DNA of 64,000 nucleotides from Paenibacillus sp. J2TS4 (GCF_018403245.1 NZ_BOSH01000001.1:186001-250000); one strand, 5' to 3'; counted from the stretch's first letter, positions 55,154-64,000 are shown. The notes: generated by a model not told the origin, from the letters alone. Numbers and translations: made by a program.

Positions 55154-55405
55154 TTATCCTTTAACCGCGCCCGCCGTCAACCCTTGAATGAAGAAGCGTT
55201 GAAGCAACAGAAACATAATCGTTACCGGGACGGATACCGTGATCGAAGCCGCCATCATACCTCCCCAATTCTGCTGGGCTTCGCCCAAATATTGCATGAT
55301 CAACCCCGGAGCCAGCGTTCTCTTCTCCGGCGAGGTAACGCATCCCGTGATCGCCAAGGCCGTTATCAACAGGACGACACAGATAAAACAATACATTTTT
55401 TTCAT
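55154..55405 (-). pseudogene. Deletion chimera: SBP signal peptide joined to the end of a sugar ABC permease
   Basis: 83 codons. The N-terminal 28 residues are a lipoprotein signal (ICVVLLITALAITGCVTSPE, lipobox ITGC). From about residue 31 the sequence is the C-terminus of a MalG-type permease (QNWGGMMAASITVSVPVTIM, ending FFIQGLTAGAVKG). The simplest reading is one deletion that removed the middle of an SBP-permease-permease operon and happened to stay in frame. Lost operon; product unlikely to function. Confidence 0.75.
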
Positions 55406-55627
55406 GCTTTCTTCTCCCCCTTGCAGGCTAGTTAATCGCTTACAAACAACAGTATAGAGCCGCCTGCTTCCGCGAAACAGATAATATACGGCTAATTTTT
55501 GAGAACAAATTAGCTGTCTTTGATCCGTTGAGCATCAAGATAACCGAATCATGCGGTTTAAACAGCGGAATATGTATATCCCGCCCGATTTGTTTTACCT
55601 ATGATGAGGAAAAAGAAAGGAGTTGAA

Positions 55628-56459
55628 ATGTCTTTTGGAGCAATATTCGTTACGCCTGTATTGGATGACCGATATCCATCTGGTAGACGAACTGACCGGC
55701 CGACCGGATGCTGCCGGCGCGATTTGGATGGAACGCCATTACTATGCCGCTTTGGATAAGCTGCGGCAAGCCGTCGATATCGTTAATCGCGAGAGGCCCG
55801 ATTACGTCATCTGTACGGGAGACGTCATTGACCGGGAACAGTCATTGGATTCATTTATGAAGGAATGGGAACGGATCGAGCCGCCCAAAGCTTTCGTGCC
55901 GGGCAATCACGATCTGAGCATTGGAGGGGAAGCTTTCGAGGAGCAGTTCGGGATCGCGGGCCAGCCTCTGACGGCGGGGAGCCGGTTTAACCGTTCGATC
56001 GCCATGCGCAAAGGGGAAACGGAGGTCAGAGTGCTGTTGCTCGACAATTACATAGGCGAAGACGGAAACCGCCTGTACGACACCTGTGAAGGAACGATTA
56101 CGGAAGAGGCTTTCGAATGGCTTGAGAATGAAATCCTGTTCTGTCCGGAAAGTCTTATTCTGTTATTCTCGCATAATGGGCTGGGAGGGCCGGAAGAATA
56201 TTTCGACCGCAGGGCCGTTGCCCGATTCGCGGAACTTGCGGCACGCGCCGCAGACCGGGGCAAAGCGATTCTGCATCTGGCCGGACATCATCATGTCTAT
56301 CCGGTTGCGGCAGTGAAAGAGATGCAGCAAGGCCTCACGTTCATCAATGGAGTCGCCATGATTTGCGAAGATACGTCGAGTTTGAACGTCATTGAGGTAT
56401 ACGCTGACGGTTCCTACCGGATAGATTACCGTAAGGTCGGTCTCACTAAGGCCCTTTGA
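55628..56459 (+). CDS. Metallophosphoesterase, with an apparent frameshift at codon 3
   Basis: About 277 aa. Calcineurin-like motifs: YWMTDIHLVDE (D-x-H), ICTGDVIDRE (G-D), FVPGNHDLS (GNHD), LFSHNGLGG and LAGHHHVYP. The only good ribosome-binding site (AAAGGAG) leads to the ATG at 55628, which is out of frame with the body. Removing one T from the TTTT run at 55632-55635 gives MSLEQYSLRLYWMTDIHL in one frame. So either a sequence error or a recent inactivating insertion; a TTG at 55623 overlapping the ribosome-binding site is a poor alternative. Confidence 0.75.
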
Positions 56460-56625
56460 ATCGAGGAAAGAAGTAATGAAGAATTCCTTGCTTCCTTGCC
56501 GGGTTCCGGCGGCGCCAAGACAAACGCCGACTCCTGGAACGTTGATCACGGGTCAAATACCATAACGGGACCGCTCACGTCCGGACAGCGAGAAAATTAC
56601 AGCAGTAAAGGAGAAATACGCAAAC

Positions 56626-57330
56626 GTGCGACTATATATAATTCGTCATGCCGATCCCGATTATGAGAACGGCACGATTACACCTGAAGGTCATTTGGAG
56701 GCGAAAGCACTGGCCGAACGGCTGGAGGATGAAGGGATTGACGAAATCTTTTGCTCTCCGCTTAATCGAGCCATTCACACGATGCAGTATACTGCCCGCC
56801 GGCTTACTATCAAGCCTGCCATCGTACCATGGTTCAAGGAACTTGAAGATTGGGACGTCGAATGGCCACCCGGCAACCGTATCGCGGCATGGAACGTGCA
56901 CGGCGAATGGCTCAGGCAAACCAAACCTTATCCTACCAACGACAATTGGCATCATATGGTCCCTTATCTCAACAGGGGACTGGAAGTGAAGCTGCGGCAG
57001 CTCCATCAGGAGTCCGATCAATTTATGGAAAGTCTCGGTTACCGGAGAGAAGAAGGCAAATATCGCATCCTTCGTTCCAACACGCGGAAGATCGCCATTT
57101 TTTGCCATCACGGCCTGGGGGTGACCTGGCTTTCCCATTTGCTTGAGCTTCCGCTCCCGCTCATGTGGACTGGCTTCTGGATGGCGCCCAGCTCCGTGAC
57201 GACCATTCTGATGGATGAGCGATCGGCCCAATGGGCCGTCCCGCGCTGTCTCGGATTCAGCGATATTTCCCACTTGTACAAAACGGGGCTTCCGATAAGC
57301 ACCCAAGGTTTGGTCGCCAACGTCGATTAA
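56626..57330 (+). CDS. Histidine phosphatase family protein
   Basis: 234 aa, GTG start with AAAGGAG 12 nt upstream. LYIIRHADPDYENG at 3-16 holds the catalytic RHA triad, FCSPLNRAIHTMQY has the second Arg, and IAIFCHHGLGVTW near 165 the second His. Phosphoglycerate-mutase-like phosphatase; substrate unknown. Possibly co-transcribed with the metallophosphoesterase 166 bp upstream. Confidence 0.88.
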   Translation: MRLYIIRHADPDYENGTITPEGHLEAKALAERLEDEGIDEIFCSPLNRAIHTMQYTARRLTIKPAIVPWFKELEDWDVEWPPGNRIAAWNVHGEWLRQTKPYPTNDNWHHMVPYLNRGLEVKLRQLHQESDQFMESLGYRREEGKYRILRSNTRKIAIFCHHGLGVTWLSHLLELPLPLMWTGFWMAPSSVTTILMDERSAQWAVPRCLGFSDISHLYKTGLPISTQGLVANVD

Positions 57331-57332
57331 GT

Positions 57333-57375
57333 AAAAAACGCGTACCCTTTGTTAAGCTTAAGGGTACGCGCTTTT
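57333..57375. terminator. Bidirectional terminator between convergent genes
   Basis: 11-bp stem CGCGTACCCTT / AAGGGTACGCG with CTTTTG on the plus side and TTTTTTAC on the minus side. It serves the phosphatase and the AraC gene. Confidence 0.85.
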
Positions 57376-57377
57376 GT

Positions 57378-58226
57378 TTAAAAGGAAGAACAATTTTTGC
57401 GGTAGGACATTGGATTCTCTCCATAGTACCCGGCGAATTTACGGCTGAAGAAATTGGCGGAGTGAAATCCGACCGAGTAAGCGATTTCCACGATAGGGCG
57501 ATTCGTACTTCTCAGCAGCTTGGCCGCTTGGTTGATGCGGATTTTCGTTAGCGTCTCGATGATCGACTCCCCGACCTCATGTTTGAACAGATGGGTTAAG
57601 CGTGACGGTGATAAACACACCATCCTGGCAAGCTCTTCAATCTGTATCGGCTCCGCGTAATGTTCCTCCAAGTAACCGAGAATTTCCTCGACCCTGGCGT
57701 CCAACTGTCGTCCTCTGTTCTCGGATTGCAGGTTGGAAGCGACAAGAATGATCTCTTCGACAACGGACAAAGCAAGCTCCTGCTTAAACACGTTGAACGG
57801 TCCCGTATAATAACCCAGCATTCGTTTGAAGGCGCCTTCAATTTCTTTCACCATCGGTCCTTCGAAATGCAATTGCACTACATGATCGAAAGGAAAGGCG
57901 AGCTCCAGCCAAGGTTTCCAAGTAGCCCTCGGGATGAAATGGACCCAAATTTTTTCCCAGACGCCTTCGTTCTGCTCCGTATAATAGAAATGAGGAACTC
58001 CGGGAGGGATTACGATCATATCTCCGGCTTTGCAATGATAGGTATCTTCTCCACTTTCGACGACGCCTCCACCGGACAAGGTGAATAAGAAGTGCCAGTC
58101 TTGTCGGCCTGATGGCCTTCTGCACATATAACCATATCGTTTCAAATAATAATCGGACGAGCGGACGCAAGGCATAACAGCGATGGTTAAATCATTCTCG
58201 GTCAATATTCCCATAGGTCGGTCCAC
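57378..58226 (-). CDS. AraC family regulator with cupin sensor domain
   Basis: 282 aa, GTG start with AAGGGGGG upstream. N-terminal cupin (DWHFLFTLSGGGVVESGEDT, then GDMIVIPPGVPHFYYTEQ). C-terminal double helix-turn-helix: IQIEELARMVCLSPSRLTHL and IVEIAYSVGFHSANFFSRKF. Probable regulator of the sugar-uptake genes whose remnant lies at 55154. Confidence 0.9.
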   Translation of the reverse strand: MDRPMGILTENDLTIAVMPCVRSSDYYLKRYGYMCRRPSGRQDWHFLFTLSGGGVVESGEDTYHCKAGDMIVIPPGVPHFYYTEQNEGVWEKIWVHFIPRATWKPWLELAFPFDHVVQLHFEGPMVKEIEGAFKRMLGYYTGPFNVFKQELALSVVEEIILVASNLQSENRGRQLDARVEEILGYLEEHYAEPIQIEELARMVCLSPSRLTHLFKHEVGESIIETLTKIRINQAAKLLRSTNRPIVEIAYSVGFHSANFFSRKFAGYYGENPMSYRKNCSSF

Positions 58227-58581
58227 CAGTTACCCCCCCTTGTAAATATACCACTATACTCACAACCGAACGCTATATTCAAACGTCAGTTATAGTTTTG
58301 TTTTTTGCTCCGATCAACAACAGCGAATATTATTTGATGTCACTTTATCATATTGCAGGCGTCAAATCCAGCCTGCATCTACCTTCCAAAAGGAAAAAAG
58401 AGAAAATAAAAAAGAGAAATTAACGATTGACAGGATACGGGTTGTGCTATAAAATATTGCTAAATTCATACTATTCCGATAGGAAATATATAAAAGGGGT
58501 CTTGCAAGGGAATACGAACGGTGGGGCACAAGGATGACAGGAGGAGTTCACTTCCCGATATGCCGGGTCAAGGAGGCCATA
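58227..58581 (+). promoter_or_regulatory. Intergenic region with a strong promoter at 58427-58455
   Basis: TTGACA (58427-58432), 17-bp spacer, TAAAAT (58450-58455), driving the short gene at 58582. The rest is AT-rich with no recognised gene. Confidence 0.6.
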
Positions 58582-58806
58582 ATGGACCGTTTTTCAATAG
58601 ACGGACTGCCCGTATTCGAAGCGCTGGCCCAGACGGACATTTACAAGGGCCGGCGGGTGCCGGTTCCGGGCGTCACTCCAGAGCCGGATCAAGACACCGG
58701 ACATTATGGCTGGATGGAACATACCGCTCGCAGAATGGCCCGCGGCAATGAATTCCGGCGAGATCTGGCTAAATACTTACAAGAGCGCGGATTTGTACTG
58801 GATTAG
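58582..58806 (+). CDS. Short protein of unknown function
   Basis: 74 aa from the ATG at 58582, 6 nt after AAGGAGG. The frame is open back to 58534 but without as good a start. It begins MDRFSIDGLPVFEALAQTDI and ends RDLAKYLQERGFVLD. Not recognised. It may be the start of a longer gene now truncated, since an aldehyde dehydrogenase remnant follows. Confidence 0.5.
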   Translation: MDRFSIDGLPVFEALAQTDIYKGRRVPVPGVTPEPDQDTGHYGWMEHTARRMARGNEFRRDLAKYLQERGFVLD

Positions 58807-58840
58807 AAGGGGGCCGTCGCTGCAATGAGCAACATTTTAG

Positions 58841-59029
58841 GTACTTCAAGAAGCGTCCGCGATTTCCGAAGGACTGGAATACGGGATTGTCGGCTTGAAC
58901 GATGGGTTGCCGGCCACCGCGCAGGCACCGTTTGGCAGGATGAAAGAGAGCGGTATTGGCCGGGAAGGCGGTCACTGGGGACTCGAAGAGTTTATTGAAA
59001 TCAAATATGTTTCGATGAATTTGATATAA
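58841..59029 (+). pseudogene. Aldehyde dehydrogenase C-terminal remnant
   Basis: 63 codons: [20 protein letters not shown], then [20 protein letters not shown] and an end in [14 protein letters not shown]. This is the C-terminus of succinate-semialdehyde-dehydrogenase-type enzymes. The first 400 residues are gone. Confidence 0.8.
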
Positions 59030-59032
59030 GCG

Positions 59033-59072
59033 AAGCTTCCTGCCCGGCTTGCATGGCAGGAAGCTTTTCTTT
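59033..59072 (+). terminator. Terminator after the aldehyde dehydrogenase remnant
   Basis: Perfect 12-bp stem AAGCTTCCTGCC / GGCAGGAAGCTT, 10-nt loop, then TTCTTT. Confidence 0.85.
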
Positions 59073-59129
59073 GCGCGCCCGGCATGGGACCGTAATGTAA
59101 TAAAATCGAATCCCGATGATGTGAGCAGT

Positions 59130-61307
59130 TTAATTAACATCGACGTCGATCAGGCATTGATTAATATAATCGATAGCTTCTTCGATGGTCATAATATGGT
59201 TAATGACATTCTTGATTCCCCGTCCAATGATTCTTTCCACCATTCTGTAATTGAAAACCTCACCTGTTCGAAAGGAAGTTTCACGGATCCCGTTCAGACT
59301 GGATTCGTGAGCCGTGGCAAGCCATGGATATAAATCGAGAACCATTTGATTTTGGTAGACGGTCTCGTTAGCAGAAACTCCGCCAAGAAGAGTGATTTGT
59401 TCGGAAATTTCATCGCTGTACACCCAATTTAGAAAATGAGTGACTTCGCTTTCCTTACTGCAATATTTGGAGACCCCAAGAACCCCTCCCCCAAGTAAAG
59501 GCTTGTTACCCGGCACAGGAGCATATCCGATATGGGAAGACAAGGGACTATACTTCACCATCTTTGAAAAATGATTATTAAACAGGATCATCATGGCTGT
59601 CTTGCCTTCGGCAAAGGAAGAAATCGATTCATCCCACCAACCAGCTGACAAAGTGTCGGCAAAACCGATCATTTCAATATATTTGTGCAGAGCGGCAGCA
59701 GCCATATCTTTTGTGAGGGAAGGACGCTGGCCACTAAGGATGAGTTGTCCCCCTTCAGAATAATAACGTGTCAAGAACTCTGCGGCAATAATTTCGGTAT
59801 TGCCGAATGTAACACTATTTCCATAGAGCGTAGGTGATTCCGGATTGATGGATTGAGTAAAGAATCGGGAGACCCTATTAAAACATTCAAAATCGGTCGG
59901 TACCTCCAAATCCATTTTGTACTGTTCGTAGAACATTCTTTTTATGGCAGCATCTTCGAAAAGGTCTTTTCTATAAAAAAGCATTAGAATGCTTGGATCG
60001 AACGGGAGAGCGTAGGGTACGCCGTCGACTAGCGAATATTTATCTTTTAATTGAAATTGGTTAACCAAGCTGTGGATATCGTTCTGGAAATCAGATAAGG
60101 GGCGCAGCGTGCTTTTGGCAAACCAAGGCAGGCTGGCCATGTCCATGCGAATAATGTCGTAATGTTTATTGTTATCAATGTCTGTCAGGATTTCATAAAT
60201 CTCTTCAAAAGAATGAATCGCCAGAAGCACATCAATTCCCGTCAGTTTCTTGAAGTAGGGCAACAGTTTCTTCAGAGCTCGAGTCGAGGGGCTTGGGATC
60301 GTGAGTATAGTTAGTTCATTCAGAGGCTCATTCTTGGTCAAATCAGAGAATTGGAATAGGAAACCTCTATTTTGCACCGTGATCGGAGTCGCGGTTTTTT
60401 TATTGTCTTTAATCGTGTCCACAATGTGTTCGGCAATCTGTCGGCCTAATAATCTGTCATCCAAATGGTATTGATAGACAGTATTGCCTGCACGAGACGA
60501 TCCGGAAGACAAACTGTAAATCAAGGGGGGTTCCTTCGCACTCCCCAAAAAAGCGGCGGTTCTTACATGTCTTGCTCTCTCCATGTCTGACGTTAAAATG
60601 ACATCGGGAGAGGGGCCCTCAAAAAATTCAAATGCTTTGCTGTAAGAGTTGTAGAGGGGCTCCGAAATCTTTCTCACGATGGCGGAAGGATCGCGTTGTT
60701 TCATTCGATGAATAAAAGCGGATGAAAAATCTTTATCACACGAATAAAAGTCCGGACCTGTGAACAATCCAATATTTTTAAATCCTTGTCTGTGAATTGC
60801 CGCTGCTAATTCTTCCCCGGCTTGAATGTAGTCAAACCCTGCAAAATGAACACTGTGGCTTAAATTTCGATAGACAAAAACGATGTTTTCCGGGGGGATT
60901 TTCGTATTCTGGTAGTATTCATTTGCGTCTGTCAGACAGGAAACAGAGATGATCGCATTGACTTGGTCAGAATCGACTTCCTTGAGAATATTGATTTCGT
61001 TATGCTGTATATCTTCAGTTGTATACAGAAGAGTGCGGAACCCCAAGCTAGCGAGAGTTCTCTCGACACCAGTATATAATTCAGCATAGGGTTCCGATAA
61101 AATGTTCGGCAGAATGAGTGAAACTGTATTCGTATTTCCCGCTCTAAGGGATCTGGCCCGGGTATTGATCCGGTAGCCCAATCTTTTGGCAGTCTCTTCG
61201 ATTAAACGAATCTTCTCCAGGCTAACGTTTCCTTTCCCATTTAAAACATTAGAAACGGTGCCATGTGAAACTCCGGCAGCTTTGGCTATATCTTTCATCG
61301 AGGGCAA
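59130..61307 (-). CDS. Fusion regulator: LacI repressor plus complete solute-binding-protein domain
   Basis: 725 aa, about twice the LacI length; TTG start with AAAAGGATGAAG upstream. Residues 4-50 are a LacI helix-turn-helix (MKDIAKAAGVSHGTVSNVLN). Residues about 60-330 are a LacI sensor (VSLILPNILSEPYAELYTGV). Residues about 335-715 are a family-1 extracellular SBP (LPYFKKLTGIDVLLA, DGVPYALPFDPSILMLFYRK, SSFAEGKTAMMILFNNHF). No signal peptide, so the binding domain stays in the cytoplasm and may sense an imported ligand. Divergent from a GDPD gene and a lipoprotein SBP gene, its probable targets. Confidence 0.88.
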   Translation of the reverse strand: MPSMKDIAKAAGVSHGTVSNVLNGKGNVSLEKIRLIEETAKRLGYRINTRARSLRAGNTNTVSLILPNILSEPYAELYTGVERTLASLGFRTLLYTTEDIQHNEINILKEVDSDQVNAIISVSCLTDANEYYQNTKIPPENIVFVYRNLSHSVHFAGFDYIQAGEELAAAIHRQGFKNIGLFTGPDFYSCDKDFSSAFIHRMKQRDPSAIVRKISEPLYNSYSKAFEFFEGPSPDVILTSDMERARHVRTAAFLGSAKEPPLIYSLSSGSSRAGNTVYQYHLDDRLLGRQIAEHIVDTIKDNKKTATPITVQNRGFLFQFSDLTKNEPLNELTILTIPSPSTRALKKLLPYFKKLTGIDVLLAIHSFEEIYEILTDIDNNKHYDIIRMDMASLPWFAKSTLRPLSDFQNDIHSLVNQFQLKDKYSLVDGVPYALPFDPSILMLFYRKDLFEDAAIKRMFYEQYKMDLEVPTDFECFNRVSRFFTQSINPESPTLYGNSVTFGNTEIIAAEFLTRYYSEGGQLILSGQRPSLTKDMAAAALHKYIEMIGFADTLSAGWWDESISSFAEGKTAMMILFNNHFSKMVKYSPLSSHIGYAPVPGNKPLLGGGVLGVSKYCSKESEVTHFLNWVYSDEISEQITLLGGVSANETVYQNQMVLDLYPWLATAHESSLNGIRETSFRTGEVFNYRMVERIIGRGIKNVINHIMTIEEAIDYINQCLIDVDVN

Positions 61308-61403
61308 TGAACTTCATCCTTTTCTCTATAAAAAATTCGTTAAAATCGTCTAATGGAAACGGCTATTATTTATAATACCATAAAAATAATACCACAGAAA
61401 TTT

Positions 61404-61523
61404 GAACGTTCCAATATATTTATAATATATATTAGCTGAATAATGCAATTTTTATCGTTTTTTTCTTTTTTTATGGAGATATATTATATTTAAATTTTGT
61501 AAATTGGATTGACACGTTCCAAT
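61404..61523. promoter_or_regulatory. Paired operator candidates of the LacI-SBP regulator
   Basis: ACGTTCCAATA occurs at 61406-61416 and 61513-61523. The first lies in the palindrome GAACGTTC (61404-61411). Both are in the divergent region between the regulator and the GDPD gene, as expected for looping LacI-type operators. Confidence 0.55.
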
Positions 61524-61583
61524 AATGCTGATAAGTTTAACTCAGAAATTAAAACGCTAACAAAACGGAGGCGAATATTTGGA

Positions 61584-62438
61584 ATGTTGATACAAAGCCA
61601 TTTAAAAATCAATGAAAAACTTCAATCCAGGCTCCAGATGAAGAAGCCGCTCATTGCAGTACATAGAGGGAGTCCTGGCGGTATTTTCATTGAGAATACG
61701 ATTCCTGCATACGTTGCGGCTTTAAGGCAGGGGGGAGACATGATCGAGGCCGATGTCATTCTTTCCACGGACGGTGTTCTCTATACTTTCCATGATGGCA
61801 ACGAACAGAGATTATGCAATGAGAAAACAAACATTAAGCAAATGTCTTCCGCCAAGATCGACAGCTTGAAGTATTTTAATACCGATTACCGAATTGAACG
61901 ATTTGAAGCGGTATTACAATTTTTTAAAGGAGATGTTTTGTTCAATATTGACCGGGCTTGGGATTATTGGCCGGAAGTTCTAAAATTGGTAGACCGGTTC
62001 GAAATGGCCGATCAAATCATCTTGAAGAGCAAGGTTGAAGAGAAACATTTGCGGTTTCTGGAAGCGTGCACGACGAAATATATGTATATGCCCATTGTCA
62101 AAACCGAAGAAGAGCTGGCATTGGTCAAGCAGTATAACATCAATTTAGTGGGCGTTGAGTTTCTGGCTCCCACCAAGGACAGTCTGTTTTTGCAAGAAGA
62201 TTACATTCGGTCCATTCAACAACAAGGGTTGTTTTATTGGGCCAATGCAATAAATTTTGATGACCACACCGTCCTTTATGCAGGCTATGACGACCGTACA
62301 TCCATTATGGAGGATCCGGACAAGGGCTGGGGGGTTCTACTCGATAAGGGGGTTGATATTATACAAACCGACTGGCCGCAACTGCTGTCCAACTACATTC
62401 AGCAGAGAAGCTGTAAGAAAATCGACGAGTTAACTTAG
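61584..62438 (+). CDS. Glycerophosphodiester phosphodiesterase family protein
   Basis: 284 aa from the ATG at 61584, with GGAGGCG upstream; the frame opens earlier (61509) without a start signal. IAVHRGSPGG near 24 and FIENTIPAY, MIEADVILSTDG and TFHDGNEQRLC give the HR...E-N-T...E-x-D...H set of GDPD enzymes. No signal peptide, so cytoplasmic. May cleave glycerophosphodiesters or a related phosphodiester taken in by the transporter downstream. Confidence 0.85.
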   Translation: MLIQSHLKINEKLQSRLQMKKPLIAVHRGSPGGIFIENTIPAYVAALRQGGDMIEADVILSTDGVLYTFHDGNEQRLCNEKTNIKQMSSAKIDSLKYFNTDYRIERFEAVLQFFKGDVLFNIDRAWDYWPEVLKLVDRFEMADQIILKSKVEEKHLRFLEACTTKYMYMPIVKTEEELALVKQYNINLVGVEFLAPTKDSLFLQEDYIRSIQQQGLFYWANAINFDDHTVLYAGYDDRTSIMEDPDKGWGVLLDKGVDIIQTDWPQLLSNYIQQRSCKKIDELT

Positions 62439-62522
62439 TCTAAATTTTGAAATGTGGGTCAATAAAGGAGCCAATATCATCAATGACCCCTGATAAATAA
62501 AAAGAACGAGAGGTATTAGATA

Positions 62523-64000
62523 ATGAAAAAGGTTAATTATTTATTATTTGCTTTAATTATTTTATTAGCCGCTTGTAGTAAGGAAGTCAAAACAAACGAA
62601 ATAACCTCCAATGAAAACTTTAACGAAACGGGCATGCCTATTGTAAATGATCCTATTACTCTGGACTTTATGGCTAGAAAAAGTGATGCCGACAATTATG
62701 ATGAGGTTTTAATATGGAAGGAATACGAAAAAATGACTGGTATCCATATTAATTGGACTTTGATTCCAAAGTCAGGTTGGACTGAGAAGCGCAATTTAGC
62801 TTTATCCAGTGGAGACTATCAGGATGCTTTTTATACGGCGGCCCTTTCGAGTGCTGCTTTAAGTGAATATGGTAGTCAAGGGGTATTTTTAAAGTTAAAC
62901 GACTTGATTCCCAAATACATGCCCAATCTAACAAAGATTTTAGATGAATATCCTGAAATTAAAAAGGGATTACTGGATGCTGACGGCAATATTTATTCAC
63001 TTCCCGGTTTATATGAACCAAGTTTTTGGTCTGTTATTTCTGGACACAAGCTTTGGGTGAGAGAGGATTGGCTAGAAAAATTAGGAATGGATATTCCAGA
63101 AACAACTGCTGATTTTTATGATTACTTAAAAGCAGTAAAGGAAACGGATTTGATAGGAAATGGTAAAAATGAGGAAATTCCATTTGGAAGTTATAGCCTG
63201 GCGGGATTAAAGGGTTGGATGCGTGGGTCATTTGGAATTGGAAATAGAGGTAGTAGTCATAACTTTGTAGATATCGATCCAGAGACCGATAATTTGCGTT
63301 TTATACCCACAACAGACCGTTATAAGGAGATGCTTGAATATTTGCATAAGCTTTATAGTGAGGGATTAATTCAGGAGAATATATTTTCCTCAGCAAATGA
63401 CAACAATGCTAGTTATGCAAACGGCTCGAAGGGATTGCATGGAAGTACAGTGTTTGTAAATACCGAAGCCATTTATGGAAAAGAAGAAGGTTCTAAATTT
63501 ATTGGGATTGCTCCATTGGAGGGGCCACATGGTGATCGGATGGTTTCCACCCAACGCTTTCCTATTGCAACAAAAGGAGCGTTTGTTATTACAGATAAAA
63601 ACCGGCACGTACCGGAAACTCTAAGATGGATAGATTATTTTTATAGTGATGAAGGTTCGAAGTTTTTCTTTATGGGAGTAGAAGGAGAAACATATGAGGA
63701 AAATCAAGATGGTAAGTTGGAATTTGTAGATAAGATAAAAAATAGTCCAGATGGATTAACAATGGAACAAGAACTTTCCAAATATGTTACTTACTTGGGC
63801 GGTGGATATCCGGGTATTATGAAAGAGAAATTCTTTGACGGCGCTGAGAGTGTCCCATCTTCTTTAGCGGCTGCAGAACAAATGAAACCCTATATGCTCG
63901 AGGAAGTATGGCCTGAATTTTCCTATACAAGTGAAGAATATAAGAAGAGGTCTGTTTTAGCTGCTGATATAGAGAAGTATGTAAACGAAATGGAAGATAA
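62523..64000 (+). CDS. ABC transporter solute-binding lipoprotein, C-terminus beyond the window
   Basis: At least 492 codons, ATG with GAGAGG upstream, no stop before the edge. Signal peptide with lipobox LLAACSKE at residues 14-21. The mature part is of the large LipO-like SBP type (WKEYEKMTGIHINWTLIP, KLWVREDWLEKLGMDIPE, LRWIDYFYSDEGSKFFFMG). 84 bp after the GDPD gene; more AT-rich than its neighbours. Permease genes probably follow outside. Confidence 0.88.
   Translation, partial: MKKVNYLLFALIILLAACSKEVKTNEITSNENFNETGMPIVNDPITLDFMARKSDADNYDEVLIWKEYEKMTGIHINWTLIPKSGWTEKRNLALSSGDYQDAFYTAALSSAALSEYGSQGVFLKLNDLIPKYMPNLTKILDEYPEIKKGLLDADGNIYSLPGLYEPSFWSVISGHKLWVREDWLEKLGMDIPETTADFYDYLKAVKETDLIGNGKNEEIPFGSYSLAGLKGWMRGSFGIGNRGSSHNFVDIDPETDNLRFIPTTDRYKEMLEYLHKLYSEGLIQENIFSSANDNNASYANGSKGLHGSTVFVNTEAIYGKEEGSKFIGIAPLEGPHGDRMVSTQRFPIATKGAFVITDKNRHVPETLRWIDYFYSDEGSKFFFMGVEGETYEENQDGKLEFVDKIKNSPDGLTMEQELSKYVTYLGGGYPGIMKEKFFDGAESVPSSLAAAEQMKPYMLEEVWPEFSYTSEEYKKRSVLAADIEKYVNEMED

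Noticed and set aside
1..64000. CRISPR array, rRNA genes or complete insertion sequences
   Set aside because: No regularly spaced repeats, rRNA-like sequence or IS with paired ends and transposase were seen.

Overview
The window looks like chromosome of a spore-forming Firmicute of the Paenibacillaceae type. Grounds: Bacillus-type Shine-Dalgarno sequences with GTG and TTG starts, CUT1 sugar ABC transporters lacking their own ATPase, many DeoR, LacI, AraC and MocR regulators, an S-layer-homology remnant, and a moderate GC content. The genus is inferred from gene content only.

Layout. (1) 1-12133: right end of an integrated conjugative or mobilizable element, holding a PLD-fold protein (cut by the window edge), a DUF3991/TOPRIM protein, an Rpn nuclease, a 2196-aa methylase-helicase with a TnpV-like gene nested in another frame, DUF6075, ParB and ParA. 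It ends at a 3' fragment of a tRNA-Leu(CAA) gene that has a promoter just before it and a terminator just after it. (2) 12196-14880: decayed ground with a broken tyrosine integrase, an intact C45-family Ntn hydrolase, a tiny two-ORF leader whose hairpin buries a ribosome-binding site, and a frameshifted SLH domain. (3) 14900-26501: a catabolic cluster of sugar ABC transporter, zinc dehydrogenase, class-III aminotransferase, DeoR regulator, alanine dehydrogenase, FGGY kinase, amidohydrolase and class I aldolase. Two promoters in it share the same 52-bp architecture, so both are probably under the DeoR protein. The enzyme set suggests an unidentified amino-sugar, amino-polyol or similar substrate. 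(4) 26761-30107: LysR regulator with a split chromate transporter pair, a cupin protein, gene fragments. (5) 30221-36394: nucleoside salvage on the minus strand (ABC importer, nucleoside hydrolase, LacI regulator, ribokinase). (6) 36931-53123: a serine/PLP regulon. Two closely similar MocR regulators flank serA, yggS, a BenE-like transporter, an ArgD-like aminotransferase, glyA and serC. Four promoters share one dyad-containing box at fixed distance from a TATACT -10. A peptide-exporter-like ABC cassette (41970-45025) sits inside this block. (7) 53419-59072: MerR/SDR pair with a MerR-type promoter, a deletion chimera of a lost sugar transporter, a metallophosphoesterase with an apparent frameshift at its start, a histidine phosphatase, an AraC regulator and an aldehyde dehydrogenase remnant. 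(8) 59130-64000: a 725-aa regulator in which a LacI repressor is fused to a whole solute-binding-protein domain, divergent from a glycerophosphodiesterase and a solute-binding lipoprotein that runs off the window.

The strongest candidates for undescribed biology are the four-box MocR serine/PLP regulon, the transamination-based catabolic cluster, the LacI-SBP fusion regulator and the TnpV gene with its own RBS and terminator buried inside the giant helicase gene.
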